Assembly: GCA_002320285.1 (NCBI GenBank)
Contig: DCKE01000021.1
Location: 1 to 54,612 of the forward strand
Length of the DNA stretch: 54,612 nucleotides
Reading direction: 5' to 3'
DNA from: Flavobacteriaceae bacterium UBA1682
GTDB taxonomy: Bacteria > Bacteroidota > Bacteroidia > Flavobacteriales > Flavobacteriaceae
Shown: positions 26,666 to 35,438 of the stretch, piece after piece
Layout of the letters: every line of letters begins with the position of its first letter
Position numbering within the stretch: position 1 is the stretch's first letter
Made by a program: the position numbers and the translations under genes
Notes under the pieces: model-generated
Database searches by the model: none
The model's input: the letters and a program-made list of their open reading frames with translations, nothing else
What the model was told of the DNA's origin: nothing

Positions 26666-27280
26666 TTACAGCGCGCTAATTTTATAGGCACATCGCCTAG
26701 CACCGGCTATGATGTGATCGGTTCTATCAATCGAGACCGAATCTCCTAAAACCGACCTAAAAATCTGTAACTCTGATGCACAAAAACCTTGGCAGATCGT
26801 AGCCGCTGCGCAGATTGGACAATGATTTTCAATCAGCAAATAACCCGGTTCGTCTTTGGTGTATTCCGCCATATATCCTTCTCTCGAACGTATAGCAACC
26901 AATCCCTGAATCTTAGATTCAAGATCTGCTAAAGGATCAATCTCCTCGTGATACCTTTTCTTGCCCGCAGCCTCATTTAATCCAATAACCGTTTGCAAAG
27001 CCTCCTCGCCCATCGATTCTCTTATGATTGATAACAATTTGACAGTGAGTTCCGCATGCGTATCGGGGAATTTGGTGTTGCCAAGATTCGAAATGGAATA
27101 GAACTTCTGAGGTCGTCCAACGCCTTTGGATTCTTTCTCAACCTCAATCAAGCCTTCCTCTAAAAACTTAACCAACTGTAAACGAACCCCCTCCTTAGTT
27201 ATTTTTAACTCGGCGGCAATATCGAGTGCCGTTAACGGACCCCGCATTTTTAATAACATTAATATTCTATTTGTAGCCAT
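26666..27280 (-). CDS. SufR-like winged-helix regulator with a cysteine cluster
   Basis: 204-residue regulator. An N-terminal DeoR/ArsR-type winged helix (about 3-60, with LTALDIAAELKITKEGVRLQL and the wing GVGRPQKFYSI) is followed by a helical linker and a C-terminal domain with five cysteines: Cys154, Cys157, Cys163 and Cys167 in ENHCPICAAATICQGFCASE, and Cys197 in ARRCAYKI. This layout is that of SufR-type repressors, which bind a labile iron-sulphur cluster. The ATG at 27280 is chosen over one at 27346: the longer version would begin upstream of the promoter -7 element (27317-27324) and would translate the operator. It is divergent from the RND efflux operon and may repress it; direct evidence is lacking. 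Confidence 0.85.
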   Translation of the reverse strand: MATNRILMLLKMRGPLTALDIAAELKITKEGVRLQLVKFLEEGLIEVEKESKGVGRPQKFYSISNLGNTKFPDTHAELTVKLLSIIRESMGEEALQTVIGLNEAAGKKRYHEEIDPLADLESKIQGLVAIRSREGYMAEYTKDEPGYLLIENHCPICAAATICQGFCASELQIFRSVLGDSVSIDRTDHIIAGARRCAYKISAL

Positions 27281-27283
27281 AAA

Positions 27284-27315
27284 ATAATAAAACAAGTATT
27301 TGATTGTTTTATTAT
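27284..27315. promoter_or_regulatory. Inverted repeat, likely operator of the SufR-like regulator
   Basis: ATAATAAAACAA (27284-27295) and TTGTTTTATTAT (27304-27315) are perfect 12-base arms around an 8-base spacer. It lies 4 bp upstream of the regulator's ATG and directly downstream of its -7 element, the right place for autorepression. A 9-base half site AATAAAACA recurs at 27702-27710, touching the start codon of the efflux adaptor gene. Confidence 0.7.
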
Positions 27316-27316
27316 G

Positions 27317-27333
27317 TAAAAGTACTACTTTTG
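27317..27333. promoter_or_regulatory. Back-to-back -7 elements for the regulator and the efflux side
   Basis: On the minus strand 27317-27324 reads TACTTTTA (near-consensus, regulator). On the plus strand 27326-27333 reads TACTTTTG (exact TAnnTTTG, towards the efflux operon). The plus-strand transcript would have a leader of about 370 bases before the adaptor gene. Confidence 0.55.
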
Positions 27334-27442
27334 CCTCATATTTCAAAGCTAAAAATTTTGGGCTATATTCCCATTATGCATTTGATCATACTAAATAAAA
27401 ATGGTAAAATTTATTTTTATGTTTTTAAAAGATCCAAAAATA

Positions 27443-27523
27443 ATGTCTATACAATCTACGGTTGTATTTTTAAGTGCTGTTTTCACTTTGGTTGTTCCCT
27501 ATTGGAACATTCTAAAGAAGTAA
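27443..27523 (+). CDS. Candidate 26-residue membrane micropeptide in the efflux operon leader
   Basis: A small ORF from ATG 27443 encodes a short hydrophobic helix (around STVVFLSAVFTLVVPYW) with two lysines at its end, the makeup of a single-span micropeptide. The start follows an A-rich tract. It lies between the strong TACTTTTG promoter and the RND adaptor gene. Small membrane peptides that tune RND pumps are known (AcrZ in E. coli), but no sequence likeness is claimed. It overlaps a 57-codon ORF in another frame, and chance remains the likeliest alternative. Confidence 0.25.
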   Translation: MSIQSTVVFLSAVFTLVVPYWNILKK

Positions 27524-27709
27524 TCCCATACTCGATAATGAAAATCTAATTTTCATTCCTGCATCAATCACCAAAGTCCCCAACCATCAAACAGGTTTGA
27601 GCGGGGAGCGGCATTCCTATGTCTTGTAACGAAAAAGATTTAAATAATTCACTGGAAGACTGTTGAAAACACTCATACCGATTCACCTATTATATAATAA
27701 CAATAAAAC

Positions 27710-28834
27710 ATGAAGAAAAACTCCCTTTTCCTATTGATGATTGTCGCCACAGCCTGGCTGTCGTGCGACAAATCCAAGGCCATTACTGAAATGCCTGTAG
27801 CCGAATATCCCACTATAACATTAAGTGCTCAAGAAACCGTTGTGCACCTTGAATTTCCGACAAGTTTGGAAGGTTTAGAGACCGTAGAAGTGCGTTCGAA
27901 AATCGACGGTTATATAGAGCAGGTTTACGTCGAAGAAGGAAGTGTGGTCACATCGGGACAGAAGCTGTTTCGCATTGATGCCAATCAATTTTTGCAGGAA
28001 GTAAACCAACGCAAGGCAGCTATTTCTGCGATTGAGGCAGCCTTGGAAACGGCGCATTTACACGTACTTCGCACTCAAATATTAGTTGATAAAAAGATTG
28101 TTAATTCCTTTGAACTGACGACAGCCACAAATCTCGAACGCGTTAAGAAAGCGGAATTGACTCAGGCAAAATCGGCACTTTCTGATGCGCAATCACAGTT
28201 GGCATTCACTCAAATTGTCAGTCCGATCAACGGCGTAGTCGGGCGATTGCCCTTTAAAAAAGGAGCTTTGGTTCAAAGTGCTGCCGAGCTTGCCTTGACT
28301 ACGATAGCCAACACCACCCAAGTTTATGCGCATTTTGCGGTCAATCAACAACAATTAAACCGCTTTTTAGCTCCATATACTGGCGATAAACTAGCCGAAA
28401 AATTAAAAAACATGCCAGAAGTAAGCTTAATTACTTCGGGTGGAGAGGAATATACCCACAAAGGACACATACAAAGTTTGAGCGGTGTTTTAAATGCAGA
28501 AACCGGATCGGCTAACTTTCGAGCGCTTTTTCCAAACCCCAACGGTATACTGTGGAGCGGAGCCAATGGAATATTGCGAATTCCAACGCAGTTAAATCAG
28601 GCTTTATTAGTACCCAAAAAAGCGGTGTTTGAAATCCAGGGTAAATATTTTATCTATAAAGTAGGATCTGAAAACCGCGTTGCTCAAGTTGAGATCGAAG
28701 TTTTACCAACTACCACAGAACGCGAATACATTATCCAAAGTGGATTAAAAGCAGGAGATATTGTTGTAACTGACGGTATTGGGACGCTTAAAAATGGGAT
28801 GAGCATTCGCCCTACTACTATTTCCGCCAAATAA
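27710..28834 (+). CDS. RND efflux periplasmic adaptor lipoprotein (MFP/HlyD family)
   Basis: 374-residue membrane-fusion protein linking an inner-membrane RND pump to an outer-membrane channel. It has a lipobox WLSC (Cys19), a biotinyl-lipoyl-like half with the signature VRSKIDGYIEQVYVEEGSVVTSGQKLF split by a helical hairpin (about 95-150), the second half around IVSPINGVVGRLPFKKGALV, then beta-barrel and membrane-proximal domains. Length is normal. It is the first gene of a three-gene operon, 12 bp ahead of the pump gene. The SufR-like regulator lies divergently upstream. Confidence 0.93.
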   Translation: MKKNSLFLLMIVATAWLSCDKSKAITEMPVAEYPTITLSAQETVVHLEFPTSLEGLETVEVRSKIDGYIEQVYVEEGSVVTSGQKLFRIDANQFLQEVNQRKAAISAIEAALETAHLHVLRTQILVDKKIVNSFELTTATNLERVKKAELTQAKSALSDAQSQLAFTQIVSPINGVVGRLPFKKGALVQSAAELALTTIANTTQVYAHFAVNQQQLNRFLAPYTGDKLAEKLKNMPEVSLITSGGEEYTHKGHIQSLSGVLNAETGSANFRALFPNPNGILWSGANGILRIPTQLNQALLVPKKAVFEIQGKYFIYKVGSENRVAQVEIEVLPTTTEREYIIQSGLKAGDIVVTDGIGTLKNGMSIRPTTISAK

Positions 28835-28846
28835 AAACCGAAAATC

Positions 28847-31800
28847 ATGTTAAGAAAATTTATAGACAATCCGGTACTATCGACAGTGATATCCATCATC
28901 ATCGTATTACTCGGTATTTTGGGTTTATTTTCACTGCCCATTTCCCAATATCCAGAAATCGCGCCGCCTACGGTTGTTGTAAAAGCCAGTTATCAGGGAG
29001 CCAATGCTGAAGTGGTTATGAAAAGTGTGATAGCGCCATTAGAAGAACAAATCAACGGGGTTGAGAACATGACCTATATGACCTCAACCGCTGGAAACGA
29101 TGGTAGCGCGACCATCACGGTATTCTTTAAACAGGGAACCAATTCTGATATGGCAGCAGTCAACGTACAGAACCAAGTTACTAAAGCTACTAGTTTACTA
29201 CCCGCTGAAGTGATTAAAGCCGGAATCACCACCAGTAAACAGCTCAGTAGTACTGCTTTTAGTTTTTTACTATACAGCACTGACGCCAAATACGATCAGA
29301 AGTTTTTAGACAACTATCTGCGCATTAACATCATGCCGCAAATCAAACGTATTGAGGGTGTTGGAGGTACGCAGATTTATGGAAATCACGAATATTCGAT
29401 GCGTATCTGGTTAAAGCCAGATATTATGGCAACCCATGGATTAATACCCGACGATATTATCGATGCTTTACAGGAGCAAAATATAGAAGCAGCTCCCGGA
29501 AAAATCGGCGAAAATAGCCGTCACTCCTTACAATATGCATTAAAATTTACGGGTCGACTAGAAGATCCTATTCAATTTGAAGATATTATAATAAAAACTG
29601 GAGGTTCTGGTGATTATTTACGCCTAAAAGAAGTGGCAGATATCGAATTTGGAGCCTTGGACTACACGACAACCTTAATCGCTCAGGGCCATCCTTCTTC
29701 GGGTGGTGCTATCAGTCAAATATCGGGTTCTAATGCACGGGAATTGATCATCGCCTGTGAAAAGATTTTAGAAGAAGCTTCCAAAGATTTTCCTCCCGGC
29801 ATCACTTACCACACTTTCCTCAATGCCAATGATTTTTTAGACGCTTCGATAGAAAAGGTGATTTATACTATTATTGAGGCTTTTATACTCGTTTTTATCG
29901 TTGTTTTTATCTTTTTACAAGATTTACGCTCCACTTTGATACCGGCTATAGCCGTACCTGTAGCCATAGTAGGGACTTTCTTTTTTCTAAAAGTATTTGG
30001 TTTTACCATTAATCTATTAACGCTGTTTGCTTTGGTACTGGCCATTGGTATTGTGGTTGACGATGCGATAGTGGTGGTCGAGGCCGTACATGCCAAGCTC
30101 GATCAGGGTGCTAAATCGGCCAAGAAAGCAACCATACATGCGATGAGTGAAATCAGCAGTGCCATCATCTCCATTACTTTGATTATGTCGGCGGTTTTTG
30201 TGCCGGTGACTTTTATCAGCGGATCGGCAGGTGTTTTTTACAAACAATTTGGTTTAACACTAGCCGTTGCGATCTTGATTTCGGCTGTTAATGCCTTGAC
30301 TCTAAGTCCTGCTTTGTGTGCATTACTGCTAAAACCCCATTCGAACAGCGATAAGAAGCCCAGCGGTTTTTTACCGCGCTTTTTTACGGGTTTTAACGTC
30401 GCCTTCGAAGTGGTTAGCAACCGATACATTGGCGTAGTCCGTTTTTTAATCCGCAGAAAATGGATTGCCTTTACTGGTATTGCGGCCTTTGCCGTGCTGT
30501 TTTGGGTTTTGATCAAAACAACACCGACTGCGTTTGTTCCCAATGAGGATAGCGGTGCCATTTTGGGAAATGTGGTTTTACCACCGGCCTCAACATTAGA
30601 GCGTACCGAAAAAATAGCACACCAAATCGACAGTATTGCGCAAAGCATTCCCGAGATAGAGTTGGTTTCCACCTTAGCAGGAATGGATATACTCAACGGA
30701 TATGGAGGTTCGTATGGCGCCTTATTTATCCGTTTAAAACCGTGGAATGAACGCAAAGAAAAAAATCAAAATGCCGAAGCCATAGTACAGCAATTGTTTG
30801 AAAAAACGGCTCATATCAAAGGAGCCAACATCATCTTTTTTGCCGCTCCTACCCTACAAGGATTTGGAAACAGCAACGGATTTGAAGTACAATTGCAAGA
30901 TAAAACCGGTGGCGATTACGTTCACTTCAATGAAAATATCGATCAATTTATCGGTGCCTTAAACCAGCGTCCCGAAATAAATTATGCGACCAGTTCGTTT
31001 CACATCGGTTTTCCCGAGTTAGAAATACATGTCAATGTCGCTCAGTGTAAAGCCGTGGGAGTGCGCGTAAATACCGTGCTCAACACCCTGCAAGGTTATT
31101 TCGGCGGTATCTACGCTTCGGACATCAATCGATTTGGCAAGCAATATCGCGTCATGATTCAATCTCAGGCAGAACATCGAGCTAAACTCGATGATATCAA
31201 TAAAATTTTCGTTCGCACGATAAAAGGCGACATGGTACCCATTTCAGAACTGGTCAGCTTAAAGAAAACCAATGGCCCAGAATTCATCAAGCGCTTTAAC
31301 TTGTTTACCTCAAGCACCGTAACCGGAATTCCCAATGAGGGATTCAGCTCCGGAGATGCTATAAAAGCCATTGAAGAAGTTGCCGAACAAACATTAGATC
31401 GCGGTTATACCTATGAATTCTCTGGATTAACTCGTGAAGAATTGTCCAGCTCGAGTCAGACCGTATTAATTTTCTCGCTCTGTCTGATTTTTATTTATTT
31501 TCTTTTGAGCGCCCAGTACAAGAGTTATATACTGCCCTTTTCCGTGTTATTATCACTGCCAATCGGTTTGGCTGGTGCTTTTATCTTTGCTCGATTATTT
31601 GATGTAGACAACAATATATTTTTGCAAATTAGTTTGATTATGTTGATTGGCTTACTGGCCAAGAATGCGATTTTAATTGTTGAATTTGCCTTATTACATC
31701 GACTTCATGGAAGAACGCTAACACAGTCGGCCATTTATGGTGCAAAATCGCGACTTCGCCCTATTTTGATGACGTCTTTTGCCTTTATCTTCGGATTAAT

Positions 31801-31993
31801 CCCGCTGATGTTAGCAACCGGTGCCGGAGCGCTGAGCAATCGATCTATCGGTACCGCCGCTGTCGGCGGTATGTTGATCGGAACGGTGTTTGGCATCTTT
31901 GTGATTCCCATCTTATTTATTGTTTTTCAAGCATTACACGAAAAAATATCCGGAGTAAAAACACCTAGTCATCCCCCTCGGACATTGAAATAA
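28847..31993 (+). CDS. RND efflux pump, inner-membrane permease (HAE1/AcrB type)
   Basis: 1048-residue proton-driven drug or metabolite exporter. It has the usual twelve membrane spans in two halves with large periplasmic loops. The proton-relay aspartates are present in IGIVVDDAIVVVEAV (about 400-414) and the second-half lysine in GLLAKNAILIVEF (about 940-952). It starts MLRKFIDNPVLSTVISIIIV, typical for the HAE1 family; the drug-exporting rather than heavy-metal class fits best. It sits between its adaptor (12 bp upstream) and channel (42 bp downstream). The substrate is unknown. Confidence 0.95.
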   Translation: MLRKFIDNPVLSTVISIIIVLLGILGLFSLPISQYPEIAPPTVVVKASYQGANAEVVMKSVIAPLEEQINGVENMTYMTSTAGNDGSATITVFFKQGTNSDMAAVNVQNQVTKATSLLPAEVIKAGITTSKQLSSTAFSFLLYSTDAKYDQKFLDNYLRINIMPQIKRIEGVGGTQIYGNHEYSMRIWLKPDIMATHGLIPDDIIDALQEQNIEAAPGKIGENSRHSLQYALKFTGRLEDPIQFEDIIIKTGGSGDYLRLKEVADIEFGALDYTTTLIAQGHPSSGGAISQISGSNARELIIACEKILEEASKDFPPGITYHTFLNANDFLDASIEKVIYTIIEAFILVFIVVFIFLQDLRSTLIPAIAVPVAIVGTFFFLKVFGFTINLLTLFALVLAIGIVVDDAIVVVEAVHAKLDQGAKSAKKATIHAMSEISSAIISITLIMSAVFVPVTFISGSAGVFYKQFGLTLAVAILISAVNALTLSPALCALLLKPHSNSDKKPSGFLPRFFTGFNVAFEVVSNRYIGVVRFLIRRKWIAFTGIAAFAVLFWVLIKTTPTAFVPNEDSGAILGNVVLPPASTLERTEKIAHQIDSIAQSIPEIELVSTLAGMDILNGYGGSYGALFIRLKPWNERKEKNQNAEAIVQQLFEKTAHIKGANIIFFAAPTLQGFGNSNGFEVQLQDKTGGDYVHFNENIDQFIGALNQRPEINYATSSFHIGFPELEIHVNVAQCKAVGVRVNTVLNTLQGYFGGIYASDINRFGKQYRVMIQSQAEHRAKLDDINKIFVRTIKGDMVPISELVSLKKTNGPEFIKRFNLFTSSTVTGIPNEGFSSGDAIKAIEEVAEQTLDRGYTYEFSGLTREELSSSSQTVLIFSLCLIFIYFLLSAQYKSYILPFSVLLSLPIGLAGAFIFARLFDVDNNIFLQISLIMLIGLLAKNAILIVEFALLHRLHGRTLTQSAIYGAKSRLRPILMTSFAFIFGLIPLMLATGAGALSNRSIGTAAVGGMLIGTVFGIFVIPILFIVFQALHEKISGVKTPSHPPRTLK

Positions 31994-32035
31994 AACTAGA
32001 AACCGGCATTATACCGTATAAAAAAAAATACATTT

Positions 32036-33436
32036 ATGAAGACCCTATATTACAGAACAGCCCTACTGATACTTGTGGGGCTAGGCAGCTGGAGCTCTTG
32101 CCAAATAACGCGTCCCTATGCCGAACCTCAACCCGCACTAGGCGCGATCTTTCGCACGCCCGACACCAATACGGCTGATACGTTAAACGCAGCTACAATG
32201 AAGTGGAATGAGGTATTTACAGACACCTTACTGCAAGATTTAATACAAGAAGGCATTAGTAACAACTTAGACATTAAGATTGCCTTAGAGCGCATTGTCG
32301 AGGCTCGTGCTGACTTGCGATTAAAGAAATCGGCTTTTTATCCTTCGGTATCGACTGGTGCCGGTGTAAAGCAATCTCGATTGCCCCTCTTCCAAACCTT
32401 TGGAGATTCGAGAAACAGCACTCAATATGATTGGGGACTGGATACGAATTGGGAAATTGATATTTGGGGAAAATTGCGCAGTGCTAAACGCGCGGCACTA
32501 GCAAGGCTCTTAGCTACCGATGCTACCAAAAGGGCGGTTCAAACTCAGCTGGTGGCAGCTATCGCAACCCATTATTACGATTTACTGGTTTTAGACCAAC
32601 AATTAATACTTACGGATCGCACTGCGAAGAATCGGGCTGAAGATGCCGAAACCATCGAAATGCTGTTTGAAAATGCGCTGCTCAATGGTGTAGCCGTAGT
32701 ACAAAGTCAAGCCAGTTATTATGAGGTAGCCTTAGACCTTCCCGACATCGAACAAAAAATAAAGGAAACCGAACACAGCCTATGCCTCTTATTGGGTCGG
32801 AATCCGTCGGCTATACCCCGACAAACCTTAGAGGTTCAAAATATAAATTACGATCTAAAACCGGGAATTCCCGCACAGCTTTTAGCTCTGCGGCCCGACG
32901 TACAGCTGGCCGAATTAAATTTCAGAACTGCTTTTGAAGAAACCAATATGGCGCGCACTGATTTTTATCCCGCATTAGCCATAACCGCTTCAGGTGGTTT
33001 TTCCAGTACAACACTGGATCAATGGTTTAACAGTGCCGGTCTTATGGGATCTGTGGTCGGAGGACTGACACAACCCCTATTTAATAAAGGGGTAAATAAG
33101 GCGCGTCTGACTACTGCCCAGTCGAGACAAAAACAGGCTTTACATCAATTCGAAAAAACCCTGTTAACCGCAAGTCAAGAGGTTTCCAATGCCTTATTTG
33201 AATTGGACACCGCTACTCAAAAAGAGGAGACGCGTAAAAAACAATTGGCTGCACTGACTCAGGCGGTGGCGTTTAATAAAGAATTATTTCTTCATCATCA
33301 AAACACCAATTATACCGACGTCTTAACTGCCGAGCAAAACTTGCTTCAAGCAGCCTTAAAAAACCTCCGTGATCAAAGTCAAAAAATGCAGGCTACCGTT
33401 AAACTCTACCGCGCATTAGGCGGAGGATGGCAGTGA
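32036..33436 (+). CDS. Outer-membrane efflux channel lipoprotein (TolC/NodT family)
   Basis: 466-residue outer-membrane factor that completes the tripartite pump. It has a lipobox SSC (Cys22), the two long helical-hairpin repeats of the OEP family (IKIALERIVEARADLRLKK in the first half, VQLAELNFRTAFEETNMAR in the second) and the NodT landmark LLLGRNPSAIPR. Length is typical. It is the last gene of the operon; a strong bidirectional terminator follows at 33472-33509. Confidence 0.93.
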   Translation: MKTLYYRTALLILVGLGSWSSCQITRPYAEPQPALGAIFRTPDTNTADTLNAATMKWNEVFTDTLLQDLIQEGISNNLDIKIALERIVEARADLRLKKSAFYPSVSTGAGVKQSRLPLFQTFGDSRNSTQYDWGLDTNWEIDIWGKLRSAKRAALARLLATDATKRAVQTQLVAAIATHYYDLLVLDQQLILTDRTAKNRAEDAETIEMLFENALLNGVAVVQSQASYYEVALDLPDIEQKIKETEHSLCLLLGRNPSAIPRQTLEVQNINYDLKPGIPAQLLALRPDVQLAELNFRTAFEETNMARTDFYPALAITASGGFSSTTLDQWFNSAGLMGSVVGGLTQPLFNKGVNKARLTTAQSRQKQALHQFEKTLLTASQEVSNALFELDTATQKEETRKKQLAALTQAVAFNKELFLHHQNTNYTDVLTAEQNLLQAALKNLRDQSQKMQATVKLYRALGGGWQ

Positions 33437-33471
33437 GTGAACTGATTAAAAAACAAGTCGATCTACAATAA

Positions 33472-33509
33472 AAAAACCGCCGTTTTACTCAAGCAAAACG
33501 GCGGTTTTT
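33472..33509. terminator. Strong bidirectional terminator between efflux operon and purC
   Basis: AAAAACCGCCGTTTT (33472-33486) and AAAACGGCGGTTTTT (33495-33509) are perfect 15-base arms with an 8-base loop. T-runs lie at both outer ends on the relevant strands. Confidence 0.92.
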
Positions 33510-33550
33510 AAGTTTATAAATTCGCGAAGTTCTGACCGAATTAAAGCCTA

Positions 33551-34237
33551 TTATACTCCTAAAAAGTCTTTTTCCAACTCCATTGGAGCGATGTATGTTC
33601 CATTTTTATAAACGCGCATATTACCGCCAGAAATTTCATCGATTAACAACAAATCTCCCGAGGCTTTATCACGGCCAAATTCCAATTTGATATCATACAA
33701 TTCCAAATCTTTTTTCGCTAATTCCGCTTTGATGATATCACAGATTTGTTTGGTCAATTTCTTTAATTCCTGGTATTCTGCTCTCGATAAAATCCCCAAC
33801 ATTTCAAGAGTATCTTCAGAAATCGTAGGATCGCCTCTTTCGTCGTCTTTGATGGTTACCTCAACCAAAGAATCCAACGGATCACCTTCCTGACAGTAAG
33901 CCCCATATCTTCTTAAGAAACTCCCAACTGCACGATATCTACAAATCACCTCTAAGCCCTTACCGAACGGCACAGCCTCTTTAACGACCATACTAACCTC
34001 ATCCAAATCTGCACTGATATAGTGGGTAGCAACTCCAAGCTCTGACAAACGTTCGAAGAAAAACTTTGTCATCTTCAATCCCGATTTCCCCGCTCCGTCG
34101 ATAGTTAATCCAATGGTGTTCGCACCCGGATCAAATACGCCATCTTCGCCAGTAACGTCGTCTTTAAATTTCAATAATACTTGATGCTGATCTAGGCTAT
34201 AAACATCTTTGGTTTTGCCTTTGTAAATTAAGTTCAT
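33551..34237 (-). CDS. purC: Phosphoribosylaminoimidazole-succinocarboxamide synthase
   Basis: 228-residue SAICAR synthetase. It joins aspartate to CAIR using ATP in de novo purine synthesis. The N-terminus YKGKTKDVYS is the ATP-binding glycine-rich strand, CRYRAVGSFLRRYG is the substrate-binding signature, and DIKLEFGRDKASGDLLLIDEISGGNMR near the end is the second PurC signature. The short single-domain form is normal for bacteria. The -7 element TATTTTTG at 34269-34276 (minus) lies 31 bp upstream. It converges with the efflux operon. The other purine gene here, purL, is 15 kb away. Confidence 0.95.
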   Translation of the reverse strand: MNLIYKGKTKDVYSLDQHQVLLKFKDDVTGEDGVFDPGANTIGLTIDGAGKSGLKMTKFFFERLSELGVATHYISADLDEVSMVVKEAVPFGKGLEVICRYRAVGSFLRRYGAYCQEGDPLDSLVEVTIKDDERGDPTISEDTLEMLGILSRAEYQELKKLTKQICDIIKAELAKKDLELYDIKLEFGRDKASGDLLLIDEISGGNMRVYKNGTYIAPMELEKDFLGV

Positions 34238-34268
34238 AAAAAATAAGAATATGGGTCAATATAAGCGC

Positions 34269-34276
34269 CAAAAATA
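34269..34276 (-). promoter_or_regulatory. -7 promoter element for purC
   Basis: The minus strand reads TATTTTTG, an exact TAnnTTTG match 31 bp upstream of the purC ATG; the expected leader is about 25 bases. Confidence 0.5.
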
Positions 34277-34469
34277 CTGCAAATCCGACAAATAAGTATG
34301 GCTTTAGTTTGAAAAAATAAAAAAAAATCAATCTAAATCCCAACGATTACAATGCGAAGAGTTCGGGTTTTAACCGCCAAAAGCCAAACTTCGCGAGGAT
34401 TACTTGTCTATTGATTCACCGACAAAGTACCGACGATTCCTTAAATATTTAAAAAGACAGTATCAAATA

Positions 34470-34490
34470 AAGCCTTGCTGTCTAAGGCTT
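34470..34490 (-). terminator. Hairpin at the end of the DUF4328 gene
   Basis: AAGCCTT (34470-34476) and AAGGCTT (34484-34490) form a 7 bp stem overlapping the stop codon, with a moderate T-rich tract further along the minus strand. Confidence 0.4.
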
Positions 34491-35166
34491 ATTCCGCTTC
34501 CCTATCCTCTACTGCCATCAGTTTATGCAAAAGTCTTTCCCTGACATCATATGCAAGGATGATTTTTATGACTAAGATACCCGTAAAAATTGAAACAATA
34601 CTTTGAGCAATATAGAACAAGCTTTCATTGTACAATTGCTGAAATTCGTCGCCTTGTGGTGTCATATTTTTTAATATTTGTACCATGATGTTGTTCAATA
34701 ACCACAACACCCACCATAGTCCTAAATAAGTCATCGGGAAGTTTTTAATTGATTTAATACCCGACCTATACAAAACGAGCTCCGTGGTATTAAAGAGCTC
34801 TTTCATAATCATAAAAGGTCTGAAAAAACTTAGAATCGGTACAAACCAAGATCCTACAGCCCAAGCCTCTGAGAATTGCAGCGAACGCCCGAGTTGATGT
34901 AAATTGAAGTAGGCGCGTCGAAACCACATGATAAAAATGATACCCGACATGATAAAAAACACCCAATAAACAACCATGACTAATTGCACTCGCAAGTCAT
35001 TATTTCCCAATTGTTCATCGGTATAGGCTACTCCCTTTGCGTAGTTATCCAATAAATCATACTGCAAGTAAGTCGAAATTATCGTAATAATCTCTATGAC
35101 AAGTACAGCACAGACCATCGTCACTGCGGCGCGAGCTCGTTCTCCATTCGGTTTCATCGTATTCAT
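34489..35166 (-). CDS. DUF4328 membrane protein
   Basis: 225-residue multi-pass membrane protein of the DUF4328 family. About five hydrophobic segments are visible, starting around residues 15-35, with the family landmarks MWFRRAYFNL (about residue 80) and FSEAWAVGSWFVPILSFFRPFMIMKELF (about 100-127). Function is unknown; the family is widespread in envelopes of Bacteroidota and Actinobacteria. The start could be ATG 35166 or the in-frame ATG three codons later. A TAAGTTTG element lies at 35355-35362 (minus), giving a leader of about 180 bases if used. It appears monocistronic. Confidence 0.85.
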   Translation of the reverse strand: MNTMKPNGERARAAVTMVCAVLVIEIITIISTYLQYDLLDNYAKGVAYTDEQLGNNDLRVQLVMVVYWVFFIMSGIIFIMWFRRAYFNLHQLGRSLQFSEAWAVGSWFVPILSFFRPFMIMKELFNTTELVLYRSGIKSIKNFPMTYLGLWWVLWLLNNIMVQILKNMTPQGDEFQQLYNESLFYIAQSIVSIFTGILVIKIILAYDVRERLLHKLMAVEDREAE

Positions 35167-35354
35167 CGTATTGTACGCTACTACATTATAACCCTTTGCC
35201 GTTTTATACCAATCAGGCTTTTTTATTAAAACCCCTCGCTCTTGCAGTTACCTCTACACCACATTGTAAGAGAATAAAAGGCTTTACTGCTAACGAATTC
35301 GTTCTGGTTAGTACTGTGCTTGCACTCGTTTATTTGACAGCTAAATCCCTATTA

Positions 35355-35362
35355 CAAACTTA
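35355..35362 (-). promoter_or_regulatory. Possible -7 element for the DUF4328 gene
   Basis: The minus strand reads TAAGTTTG, an exact TAnnTTTG match, but it is 189 bp from the start codon, so a closer unseen promoter is possible. Confidence 0.3.
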
Positions 35363-35438
35363 CTAAATAACTCGATTAAGAAGTTCGGCTTTTTTTGAAT
35401 TATTTAAAAAAAAAACATCTTTAAATCCGAATTTAATT

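Larger units (their letters stand above)
27281..27709. other. 429 bp divergent region with small ORFs
   Basis: Holds the operator and paired promoters at 27284-27333. Downstream on the plus strand are three small ORFs: 27376-27549 (57 codons), 27443-27523 (26 codons, hydrophobic, described separately) and 27619-27666 (15 codons, beginning MSCNEKDLNN). None has a recognised family. No other exact -7 element lies closer to the efflux adaptor gene. Confidence 0.5.

Noticed and set aside
27376..27549. 57-codon plus-strand ORF in the efflux leader
   Set aside because: It overlaps the more peptide-like 26-codon ORF in another frame, is rich in chance-like Phe/Tyr/Cys, and has no known relative; kept only as part of the region description.
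28847..31993. Minus-strand and alternate-frame ORFs inside the RND pump gene
   Set aside because: They are shadows of the long, motif-complete RND frame.
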